Below are positions 24,677 through 31,780 of a DNA stretch of 64,000 bases, piece by piece. Every line of letters begins with the position of its first letter. Within the stretch, counting starts at the first letter, position 1. The notes under the pieces are model-generated. The model made no database searches, was not told where the DNA came from, and saw only the letters and a program-made list of their open reading frames with translations. The stretch comes from a virus, in IMG/VR virus record IMGVR_UViG_3300042922_000827, positions 23,774 to 87,773 of that record; one strand, 5' to 3'. Made by a program: the position numbers and the translations under genes.

Positions 24677-26953
24677 CTAATCATTTTCTTTTCCTAATGG
24701 CTTAACGTTATTATCATCCCACTCAAGTTTAATTTTATATCTTAGTCTTGCATCTTGAGCTTGTAATTTTTTCTTAAGAAGAAGAAGTTCTCTAAGACGT
24801 TTCATATCTTTATTATCTTCTGCTATAGCGATATATTTATCTACCATAGTAAGTTCAACGTCTAGTTCATCCAATACCAATTGACGCTCTTTGGTTCTTA
24901 TTCTAGAATTCATTGCAAACCTGCCAAGAAGTAAAATAAGAGCAGCCGCAGGATGAATGAGCCAAGCAGCTCCAGCTGTAACGATAGCCATTTTAATAAC
25001 TTTAGAAGCTTGAGGCAAAATGTCTCCACGGATAACAGCCTCTCTATTTTCCATAGTCATAGCCTTTTCCACACTTCTAGAAACCATAGCACATGCAGAG
25101 TCTACGCTTCTAGACATTATTTTTTCTTTATCGGAAAGATTGCTTACAACTTTAGATAACTTTTGGACTGCTAATTTTAAATTACTTGTCAAACTTAATT
25201 CATTTATAGACTGAACGTATGAATTTATAGAATTTGTATATTCATACAACTCATTTAGTTGAGAAAATAAATTTTCTTCGACTTCTGTATCTATGGAAAA
25301 TATATTATCGAACGAATCAAAACTATTCATATTACTAATATCTTCCACATCGCTAGACATAAGTTTAGAAATATTTTCAGCATAACAATTAATCTTATTA
25401 TAATTGATAATGCCATTTATTGAAGCTTGTTTATCTGCAAATTGCAATGCTTCTATAAACTTATCTTTACTTAACATATGTGGATATTTAACACAAAACT
25501 CTGTAAGAAAATCTACATCCTCTAACTGCATTTCTACAATATTATTACTAGAGAATAAAACTTTCTCATTTGCCTTTTGATCCCATTTGATAGAGCTTAC
25601 AGCAGATTCGATAACCACTATATTGGTAGCTACAATTTTAGCATCTTCATCAAAGTTAATATTAAAGTTAAAATCTCCACCTTTATCAGGCTTTGTTTCC
25701 CAACTTTTCTTTTCATCATCTCCTCTAAGAGAATCAGAATATCCTTCCAATGAGTCGATGCTTTTATCCAACTGTTTTAGATATTCTTCCAATCTAGCTT
25801 TTTTCTTATTATCTTTACATTTATCTATCTTCCTGGCTACTGAATCTCTATTCCTATACCATACTTTGAGTATATCTGTCATATACTTTCTTTCAGTTAT
25901 AAAGTTTATTGTCTTTGCCACAATAGCAGCAAAGATTCCAGCATATACACTAATAGATATAGCGCCGACAACACATAAAAAATAAAAAGCTATAGATAAA
26001 AGATTCTTTGTACCATTTACTATATTATTATCTTTATTAACTACTAAAATATTTATAAGCATTAATTTTAATGCTTCTGGTGTTTTGGATGGAAGTGTTT
26101 TGAATTTATCTATAATATCTTTTGTTTTATCTTTTAAAGAAGATTCTAATAGAGAATCTATTGTATTCTCTTCGACTGTTTCTACTATAGAACTTTGCAA
26201 TCTTTCAATATAGCAAGCATCTTCATGTGTAAAGAATCTATTTTGTGCAGCAGTTTCTCCAAGAATATGTAATAGTTCTCTAGAAGAATCCTCTTCATTC
26301 ATATGAGTGCTTAAAAAATAATCAGTTACTGCTTCTAATATTGATGCCGAATTTGCCTTTACATTATTCTTATAAAAAGTAAATAATACTTCTTCTAATG
26401 CGATGCTATATTTAGAATTCACGCCCATATTATATGTATCGATAAAAGAACAAAGTTCATGAATCGTATCATTAATATTATCACCATATGCATTCTCTCT
26501 CACATAAGAATCAATATTAAATCTTTTGGAAATCATTAAATGATTTTTTATAAGTCTATCGCAATGAATACTTTCATTTATTCTACCTAAAATAGACGCT
26601 AAACAAGATTTTCGTACATCATTAGATTCTTTAATTTTTGTAGATATGACCGGTCTAAGCAGCGATGGATCATCTAATGAAAAAATAATATTCTCATTAA
26701 TTCTGTCTGTAATAGTATCGAGCTGTTTGCTTGTTCCCTTAGATGAAACAATATCAAATAGCTCCAATACTTTATCTAGAGATTCCCCCATATTTTCAGA
26801 ATACGATGCCCATCTTTCTACAGAATTTTTAATATTATCAAAATTATAATTTTCTTTATAAGATTGATATAAAGGATATGGTATAGACCCTCTAAATGGC
26901 TTTGTCCGATAGTATCGCTTGTTCAAAACTAATGTAGAAATACTTTCCTTCAT
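24677..26953 (-). CDS. Large membrane-spanning virion-type protein, 758 aa
   Basis: Helical protein with two hydrophobic regions: about residues 318-345 (IAFYFLCVVGAISISVYAGIF) and about 665-695 (AIVTAGAAWLIHPAAALILL). Coiled-coil-like charged stretches lie between. The end (VDKYIAIAEDNKDMKRLREL) matches the N-terminal module of the next gene. AGGATG-type site at the start; the two genes are 14 bases apart and cotranscribed. Internal head or ejection protein that inserts in the host membrane is a reasonable inference; the family is not recognised. Confidence 0.55.
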   Translation of the reverse strand: MKESISTLVLNKRYYRTKPFRGSIPYPLYQSYKENYNFDNIKNSVERWASYSENMGESLDKVLELFDIVSSKGTSKQLDTITDRINENIIFSLDDPSLLRPVISTKIKESNDVRKSCLASILGRINESIHCDRLIKNHLMISKRFNIDSYVRENAYGDNINDTIHELCSFIDTYNMGVNSKYSIALEEVLFTFYKNNVKANSASILEAVTDYFLSTHMNEEDSSRELLHILGETAAQNRFFTHEDACYIERLQSSIVETVEENTIDSLLESSLKDKTKDIIDKFKTLPSKTPEALKLMLINILVVNKDNNIVNGTKNLLSIAFYFLCVVGAISISVYAGIFAAIVAKTINFITERKYMTDILKVWYRNRDSVARKIDKCKDNKKKARLEEYLKQLDKSIDSLEGYSDSLRGDDEKKSWETKPDKGGDFNFNINFDEDAKIVATNIVVIESAVSSIKWDQKANEKVLFSSNNIVEMQLEDVDFLTEFCVKYPHMLSKDKFIEALQFADKQASINGIINYNKINCYAENISKLMSSDVEDISNMNSFDSFDNIFSIDTEVEENLFSQLNELYEYTNSINSYVQSINELSLTSNLKLAVQKLSKVVSNLSDKEKIMSRSVDSACAMVSRSVEKAMTMENREAVIRGDILPQASKVIKMAIVTAGAAWLIHPAAALILLLGRFAMNSRIRTKERQLVLDELDVELTMVDKYIAIAEDNKDMKRLRELLLLKKKLQAQDARLRYKIKLEWDDNNVKPLGKEND

Positions 26954-27030
26954 TATACATCCTCTCCCTTTTAAATTCGTTTAATATAAAGTTTGATATT
27001 TCTTTATTCTATTATGTTAGATACAAAAAA

Positions 27031-27056
27031 TAAAGCATCTCATATGAGATGCTTTA
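27031..27056 (-). terminator. Hairpin terminator
   Basis: Perfect 26-base palindrome with a T-rich tail on the minus strand. It ends the early operon that begins at the promoter at 28879. Confidence 0.85.
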
Positions 27057-27066
27057 TATGTTTTTA

Positions 27067-27126
27067 TTAGTCTTTGATTAAATTTATAGTTTTTGTTTCG
27101 CCATCACTATCTAATATTTTCTTCAT
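27067..27126 (-). CDS. Possible 19-residue peptide
   Basis: ATG with GGAGGAGTG directly ahead of it, overlapping the 3' end of the 27107 gene in another frame; encodes MKKILDSDGETKTINLIKD. The strong ribosome site and the terminator just after it argue that it is translated. No family. Confidence 0.4.
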   Translation of the reverse strand: MKKILDSDGETKTINLIKD

Positions 27127-28150
27127 TTTCACTCCTCCTGGCGGCTATTAAATCTTCCCATGTTTTAGATTTAGAAGATGAATATATTTCTCGCATTTTT
27201 AATACAAGAGATTTTTCTTCCTCAGTTAAAATTACTTCTATCTTTTGGTCAAATGCTTGAGATATACGAGTAGAATCCGATGATTTATCAAACTTATAAT
27301 TTTTAGATAAAACCTTTCCAGGTATTATTTCTTGATCGAAATCATTTATAACTTTAAGACCAAATGGAACAACCCCATCAATAATAGACTGCAAATGTTC
27401 TTCTATAGCTTTGGTGCGACAATTCTCACTATTTAGTATTTTTTTAGCTTCTTCTTGCAACCATTCCCAAACACTTTCAGGGATAGAAGTAAATCTATTT
27501 TCGAATTGAGGATATAAAAGATCGCCGAATTTGGTTATTTCGAATGGCTCTTGTAGCCCATTCCATCGTTTAACAAATTCTAAAGCAACTGATTTGCCTT
27601 GAGCTCCTGTCATACCTCCGGTACTTCTATCTATTGCATTGGCGGCAGCGATCGCTGCCGCCGTTGCCGCTTGGAGAATAGAGCCATATGTGCTATTCGC
27701 CAATTTATTACAAAAATCTGATAGTGTTTCTAATGTTTGTATTTTTGCATCTTTATACCATTCTTCTTGTAATTGTATTTTGCTATTAAAACCATATTTA
27801 AAAGCATTGAAGAATGGGTTTTGTTCTCCATTATCTCCATCTAATAATTCTAATGTAAATGATTCATCAATATTTTCTCTTCCAGCATATGGAGAAGTTT
27901 GATTTACGCGCACTACACGATCGCCAATCTTTTCAATTTTTGCACCGATGTATATTTCCCCAAATCCTAGGTCGTAAGCCATCCTAATACCAACAAATTT
28001 ATCTGTATCACGATCACTAAAAGTAAAAATATATTTTATTACTCTATTGGGCTTTCCATAAATGCTGATTGTTTTATCTTTGAGGGTTTGCAAAGACACG
28101 CAAACCCCACTCAAATTTGATTCTGTTAAAATAATTTGTTTATCAGTCAT
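27107..28150 (-). CDS. Hypothetical early-operon protein, 347 aa
   Basis: Start placed at the ATG at 28150 behind GGAGG rather than an upstream in-frame start. The N-terminal about 120 residues are beta-rich. A central Ala-rich helix (ATAAAIAAANA, about residues 164-175) is encoded by an unusually GC-rich palindrome (27641-27662). The C-terminal half is helical. It is in an operon with three small genes under the early promoter at 28879. Family not recognised. Confidence 0.65.
   Translation of the reverse strand: MTDKQIILTESNLSGVCVSLQTLKDKTISIYGKPNRVIKYIFTFSDRDTDKFVGIRMAYDLGFGEIYIGAKIEKIGDRVVRVNQTSPYAGRENIDESFTLELLDGDNGEQNPFFNAFKYGFNSKIQLQEEWYKDAKIQTLETLSDFCNKLANSTYGSILQAATAAAIAAANAIDRSTGGMTGAQGKSVALEFVKRWNGLQEPFEITKFGDLLYPQFENRFTSIPESVWEWLQEEAKKILNSENCRTKAIEEHLQSIIDGVVPFGLKVINDFDQEIIPGKVLSKNYKFDKSSDSTRISQAFDQKIEVILTEEEKSLVLKMREIYSSSKSKTWEDLIAARRSENEENIR
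27641..27662. repeat. 22-bp perfect GC-rich palindrome inside a gene
   Basis: Perfect palindrome made mostly of G and C, centred on GCGATCGC, in strongly AT-rich surroundings. It encodes part of an Ala run. It would form a very stable mRNA hairpin. Confidence 0.8.
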
Positions 28151-28166
28151 AATTTCTAACCTCCAT

Positions 28167-28397
28167 TTATTTTTTATTATTTTTTGCTTTAAAGCATTCT
28201 TTAGAAACACGCGTACATTTCTTAAGCGATGTTAATGGAACTGTTTTCTCAACAATACTATTGAATTTTATAGTAGCTGTATTATTAAAAACATACATAA
28301 TGCAAACTTTCACTGGAGGTGGCGGCACCGAAGACTTCTCGTCAGACCAATCGTATATTGCTATATCTCCAGGTAAAATATCATTAATTTTTTCCAT
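28167..28397 (-). CDS. Hypothetical small protein, 76 aa
   Basis: Beta-rich small protein (INDILPGDIAIYDWSDEKSS...) with a PPPP segment and a Lys-rich tail, preceded by AGGGG. The opening resembles SH3-like or KOW-like small barrels, which often bind RNA or DNA, but this is only an impression. In the early operon from 28879. Confidence 0.6.
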   Translation of the reverse strand: MEKINDILPGDIAIYDWSDEKSSVPPPPVKVCIMYVFNNTATIKFNSIVEKTVPLTSLKKCTRVSKECFKAKNNKK

Positions 28398-28399
28398 TT

Positions 28400-28723
28400 T
28401 TAAATCCCCTCTATATTTATTTTACCTTTATTTATATACTCTTGCTGTTCTTTTAAAGACAGAAACATAGGTCTAAACCATGCTTGCGGGCAATTATCGT
28501 CTATATATTTTAGTGCAATAGGTCTTGCTGAAATTATAATAATCTGTAGCATCGGAGCCGAACCATAATCTTCTTTAGTATCTCCCCATCTTCCTTTCAT
28601 TTCTTTCATTGATTCGTCTTCTACAATTAATTTGACTACGTCTTCAATTTGATTTTCAAACATTCCATTCTTATGCAAATATTCTTTTAAGCCATCTAAT
28701 AGAGTAGGTGATTTTTTATCCAT
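28400..28723 (-). CDS. Hypothetical small protein, 107 aa
   Basis: Helical protein (LLDGLKEYLHKNGMFENQIE...) with GGGGGAAG before the ATG; the stop of the 39-aa gene upstream lies against this site. Member of the early operon. Family not recognised. Confidence 0.6.
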   Translation of the reverse strand: MDKKSPTLLDGLKEYLHKNGMFENQIEDVVKLIVEDESMKEMKGRWGDTKEDYGSAPMLQIIIISARPIALKYIDDNCPQAWFRPMFLSLKEQQEYINKGKINIEGI

Positions 28724-28736
28724 TATAACTTCCCCC

Positions 28737-28856
28737 TTATAAATTAAATTGCCAATTTTTCATCATTTCGATTTGTTCGCTAGTAAATGAGTCGATATTA
28801 TTATCGCTCAAACATACTTCTAGCATTAATCTAACTAACTCTTCATTTTTATCCAT
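28737..28856 (-). CDS. Small early protein, 39 aa
   Basis: ATG at 28856 with GGGGGAT site, 23 bases behind the early promoter (28879-28897), making it the first gene of the early operon. Encodes MDKNEELVRLMLEVCLSDNN and an acidic/aromatic tail. Its first residues (MDKNEELV) recall those of the next gene (MDKKSPTLL), but that is too short to call homology. Confidence 0.6.
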   Translation of the reverse strand: MDKNEELVRLMLEVCLSDNNIDSFTSEQIEMMKNWQFNL

Positions 28857-28878
28857 TATAAATCCCCCTTATTTATTC

Positions 28879-28897
28879 TCATTTATATAATATATAA
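28879..28897 (-). promoter_or_regulatory. Early-type phage promoter
   Basis: TTATATATTATA, four bases, TGAG on the minus strand. It drives the operon 28856 to 27067. Confidence 0.75.
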
Positions 28898-28910
28898 TCA
28901 AAAAGAAATA

Positions 28911-28946
28911 AATATGCAGTATAGCAATTTTGCTATACTGCATATT
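28911..28946 (-). terminator. Hairpin terminator
   Basis: 17-bp perfect stem with a two-base loop, directly after the lysin gene. Confidence 0.85.
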
Positions 28947-28948
28947 AT

Positions 28949-29371
28949 TCATTCACCAAAACATTCAGTGTATATTTCTCTACAACGTCTAATGTAAGTT
29001 TCTAAAGAGTCACTAAAATATTTACCTCTCTTTAGTGCCATAATATACTCTTCTAACGTTGTAACTTGATCGATTCCATTCTCAATGTAATACCCAAGAT
29101 ATCTTCCAAAATAATCCCCATATTCTTCAAATGTATTAAAATTCATATAGTAGTAAGGACCATCTGGTTGTGGCGTATCGTTTTCTTCTTCTTGAGTTAG
29201 ACCTCCAAGATTATGATTTGATGCTTGAAGATCTGAAGTGAACAAACCGGTTTCGTGAGCAAATTGACAGTAAATCCATCTCCAGCTTATATTACATAAA
29301 CCTTTCTTTTTAGACGCAGATTCTGCTGCAATACATGCGATACCAGCGAAATATTCGTTAATAGTTTCCAT
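28949..29371 (-). CDS. Glucosaminidase-type lysin (FlgJ/LytG-like)
   Basis: 140 aa, a single compact domain. CQFAHETGLFTS (catalytic Glu40) followed by SNHNLGGL is the signature of the bacterial glucosaminidase (endo-beta-N-acetylglucosaminidase) fold that cuts peptidoglycan; YYYMNFNTFEEYGDYFGRYL is the usual following segment. No signal peptide or cell-wall-binding domain, so release would need a holin, or the enzyme is a virion component. A long imperfect hairpin lies just before its start (29386-29422). Confidence 0.8.
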   Translation of the reverse strand: METINEYFAGIACIAAESASKKKGLCNISWRWIYCQFAHETGLFTSDLQASNHNLGGLTQEEENDTPQPDGPYYYMNFNTFEEYGDYFGRYLGYYIENGIDQVTTLEEYIMALKRGKYFSDSLETYIRRCREIYTECFGE

Positions 29372-29385
29372 ATTTATTCACCTAC

Positions 29386-29422
29386 TTTAATATATTAAGG
29401 TGGACCACCACCTTATATTAAA
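29386..29422 (-). promoter_or_regulatory. Long imperfect hairpin in lysin leader
   Basis: Arms of 15-18 bases with a three-base bulge and a four-base loop of mixed GC, ending 15 bases before the lysin ATG and partly next to its AGGTG site. It may act as a translational control or as an mRNA end; it lacks a T-tract. Confidence 0.5.
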
Positions 29423-29430
29423 GTTATAAA

Positions 29431-29459
29431 AAATAAAGGAGAATCACTCTCCTTTATTT
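29431..29459 (-). terminator. Hairpin terminator
   Basis: 12-bp stem of AAATAAAGGAGA type overlapping the stop codon of the ankyrin gene, T-rich after it. Confidence 0.75.
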
Positions 29460-30136
29460 TTCTTTAATTTAGAATCTAGTTTAATTATTAGATCTGCAAG
29501 TATATCTGTAAAAATTTGAGTATATTGATTTGACATAGTTTTTATAACAGAATAATCCTTTACAGATATATCGGCACCTAAGTCTATTATAAGCTTTGTT
29601 AATTCATCATCGCATTCCGACTCACAAAGATATACTACTCTTTCAATCAAATATTGTCTCTTACTTTGAATAAAATAATTCACATCTATTATTTTATTTT
29701 CAAGTAAAAATCTTATACTTTGTATATCCCTACCAGATCCAAAACCGGTTTCTAATAATTTTACAATTTTTTCTTTTGGAAGTCCCGCATTTCTTTCTTG
29801 TACTAAGTAAGTTGCTATATCCATTTTACCATTGCGTATAGCATGATATAGCATTAATTCTTTTGTTATAGGAGTTTTATTAAGTCGATCTATGAACTTA
29901 TAGTCTACAAATTTCTTAAAGAAATCTAAAGTGCAATTATTACTAATCATAGCTTCTACAAGACCTCTAGAGTCAGAGACATGTTTGATAACTGTCTCTA
30001 CATCATCTAGCCTATTAGCATTCAAAAAAACAGCTATGGTATTATAAAATGTATAAATATTTTCTCCACTAATACTAAGCTTATTTACTAATATTTTTTT
30101 CAATATAATTTCACAATCTTCTGTTTGTGTAAACAT
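29444..30136 (-). CDS. Ankyrin-repeat-like protein, 230 aa
   Basis: Repeating helix pairs with ankyrin-style text: ELMLYHAIRNGKMDIATYLV (about 103-122), DIQSIRFLLENKIIDVNYFI and DELTKLIIDLGADISVKDYS (about 190-210). Such repeats bind other proteins. The operon position, with the four-paralog cluster upstream and AAGGAG at the start, suggests an early-expressed host-interaction protein; the target is unknown. Confidence 0.65.
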   Translation of the reverse strand: MFTQTEDCEIILKKILVNKLSISGENIYTFYNTIAVFLNANRLDDVETVIKHVSDSRGLVEAMISNNCTLDFFKKFVDYKFIDRLNKTPITKELMLYHAIRNGKMDIATYLVQERNAGLPKEKIVKLLETGFGSGRDIQSIRFLLENKIIDVNYFIQSKRQYLIERVVYLCESECDDELTKLIIDLGADISVKDYSVIKTMSNQYTQIFTDILADLIIKLDSKLKKNKGE

Positions 30137-30155
30137 AGCTAGAGCTCCTTTATTT

Positions 30156-30476
30156 TTATTTGAATCCTATGATTGTGTCATTTAATTTAAGTTCAGTTAA
30201 CCTCTCAAAAGATGTAGTATTGATAATAACATCTGCGTTCCAAATAGAAATTCCACGTTCAGTTTTAGATTTAACAAAGAAATTTTTATCTATATAGACA
30301 TCACCTTCTTTAGTTAATAGCATTCTATCTCCATCTATAAATTTGACTCCGAAATCTCTGCCTTCTTCCCAGTAGATATATCTTACTTTGGATTTAGCAC
30401 CATCTACGGTAACAAATTCAAATTCTTTTAAAATAGTTTCACAAGACCAAAAATACAAAGCAGCTTCAATTTCCAT
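30156..30476 (-). CDS. Small paralog family protein A, 106 aa
   Basis: Begins MEIEAALYFWS. Strong similarity to the protein at 30928-31278: LTKEGDVYID versus LTKEGDVNVD and WNADVIINTTSFERL versus WSADVVINTPSIERI. Beta-rich, probably a small sandwich. Its start abuts the stop of the 115-aa gene. Function unknown; the tandem amplification fits host-interaction or anti-defence proteins (inference). Confidence 0.7.
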   Translation of the reverse strand: MEIEAALYFWSCETILKEFEFVTVDGAKSKVRYIYWEEGRDFGVKFIDGDRMLLTKEGDVYIDKNFFVKSKTERGISIWNADVIINTTSFERLTELKLNDTIIGFK

Positions 30477-30477
30477 T

Positions 30478-30825
30478 TTAATTCCTCCTAAAATCTCTAT
30501 TTACTACATCTAAGAATATAGTTGTTTCAATAGTACTTTGATTTTGTAAAAAATTCATTAATGCTTCCATAGAATGAGCATTAATAATCATATAACCATT
30601 CCACAAATCTCCGTCCACTTTATGCCAGTATATCATACTATCAGTGTATATATTTTGCGCGTATTCTAATCTTATACCTGCGTCAAAATATAAGCTCAAT
30701 TCATCATCCCAATCTTCTCCATCTAAATGAATACCCCTACTTGAATTTATATTTTCATTTTTAGAGATAGTAAAAGCATTATACCAAAATTGATTTCTAG
30801 TTATAAAGTTGCATTCAATTTCCAT
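30478..30825 (-). CDS. Small paralog family protein B, 115 aa
   Basis: Begins MEIECNFITRN. Same length and layout as its neighbours, with the shared end pattern W-x-G-x-(M/L)-(I/V)-(I/S)-x-x-(S/A)-MEALMNFL, so it is a distant paralog. First gene behind the early promoter at 30858. Function unknown. Confidence 0.65.
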   Translation of the reverse strand: MEIECNFITRNQFWYNAFTISKNENINSSRGIHLDGEDWDDELSLYFDAGIRLEYAQNIYTDSMIYWHKVDGDLWNGYMIINAHSMEALMNFLQNQSTIETTIFLDVVNRDFRRN

Positions 30826-30857
30826 TTTAATTTCCCCCTAATATATTTTATTTATTC

Positions 30858-30876
30858 TCATATTTATAATATATAA
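30858..30876 (-). promoter_or_regulatory. Early-type phage promoter
   Basis: TTATATATTATA, four bases, TGAG on the minus strand. It drives the genes at 30825 and 30476. Confidence 0.75.
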
Positions 30877-30904
30877 CTAAGTATTGCTTAAAATACAAAA
30901 AAGA

Positions 30905-30929
30905 AAAGGTAAGCATTATGCTTACCTTT
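30905..30929 (-). terminator. Hairpin terminator
   Basis: 12-bp perfect stem after the 116-aa gene; separates the two halves of the paralog cluster. Confidence 0.8.
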
Positions 30930-31278
30930 ATATTTTATTAGGAATTCCATCTATCTTATTAATAGTAATAGCTACTGATTTATTCAGAATGGCACGTACT
31001 ATTCTTTCTATAGATGGTGTATTAATAACAACATCAGCACTCCATTTAAAATTTCCTTGACTGGCTTCTGGTTTTACAATAAACGGTTGATCGACGTTTA
31101 CATCGCCTTCTTTTGTTAAATGTAACAAATCCCCTTTTGTAAAGACAAAAGCGAATTCGGATTCCTTTTTATGGTCTTTATATATCATTCTAGGCTTATC
31201 ACCATTTGGTGTGACAAAGTCAAATTCATTAAAAATATCCTTATCTGATTTAAAATACAATGTGGCTTCAACTTTCAT
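30928..31278 (-). CDS. Small paralog family protein C, 116 aa
   Basis: Begins MKVEATLYFKSDKDIFNEFD and aligns along its length with the 106-aa protein at 30156 (same LYF, EF-x-FVT, GD, LTKEGDV and ADV-(I/V)-INT positions). These two are the clearest pair in the cluster. Transcribed after the 114-aa gene. Confidence 0.75.
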   Translation of the reverse strand: MKVEATLYFKSDKDIFNEFDFVTPNGDKPRMIYKDHKKESEFAFVFTKGDLLHLTKEGDVNVDQPFIVKPEASQGNFKWSADVVINTPSIERIVRAILNKSVAITINKIDGIPNKI

Positions 31279-31303
31279 TTCAATACACTCCCAAATTATT
31301 CAA

Positions 31304-31648
31304 TTAAACTAATTCTAATTTCTTGATAATGACATTTGAAATCCCATGCTGAGTTGATATAAACTCGTGCAATTCTTCTATTGATGGAGTGCTAACACTG
31401 AGAGTTCCGATCCATTGTTCGCTTTGTTCATCATAAAAGAATTGAATTGGAGTGTCGCAATAGATAGTATCTGTTAGTGCTAATCTACTAGTACTACTGA
31501 AGTAAACATTATAAATCTTTTCATTGGCATTCGCACTGAAGTGGAGCCCGTCAGATGTAGAAAGAATGGCACCATTGACATTCTTAACTGGATATACATC
31601 GAATAGTAAAGATGGTTGCGGTGTTTTAACGTGGCATAAAATATTCAT
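31304..31648 (-). CDS. Small paralog family protein D, 114 aa
   Basis: Begins MNILCHVKTPQPSLLFDVYP. Shares the C-terminal pattern W-x-G-T-L-S-V-S-T-PSIEEL with the other cluster members (TPSIERI in protein C), so it is a diverged paralog. First gene behind the early promoter at 31685. Function unknown. Confidence 0.65.
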   Translation of the reverse strand: MNILCHVKTPQPSLLFDVYPVKNVNGAILSTSDGLHFSANANEKIYNVYFSSTSRLALTDTIYCDTPIQFFYDEQSEQWIGTLSVSTPSIEELHEFISTQHGISNVIIKKLELV

Positions 31649-31684
31649 AATTAAATTCCTCCTTATGATGCAATCTATTATTGC

Positions 31685-31703
31685 TCATATTTATAATATA
31701 TAA
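31685..31703 (-). promoter_or_regulatory. Early-type phage promoter
   Basis: TTATATATTATA, four bases, TGAG on the minus strand; nearly identical in sequence to the site at 30858, including the following AGAATA/AGCAATA context. Confidence 0.75.
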
Positions 31704-31714
31704 CTCAAAAAAAT

Positions 31715-31741
31715 AAAGAGAAGAGCATTGCTCTTCTCTTT
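31715..31741 (-). terminator. Hairpin terminator
   Basis: 12-bp perfect stem downstream of the RNA polymerase gene, T-rich after it on the minus strand. Confidence 0.8.
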
Positions 31742-31780
31742 TATAACTTCATTATTATGATATATGCTTAAAAATTATAA

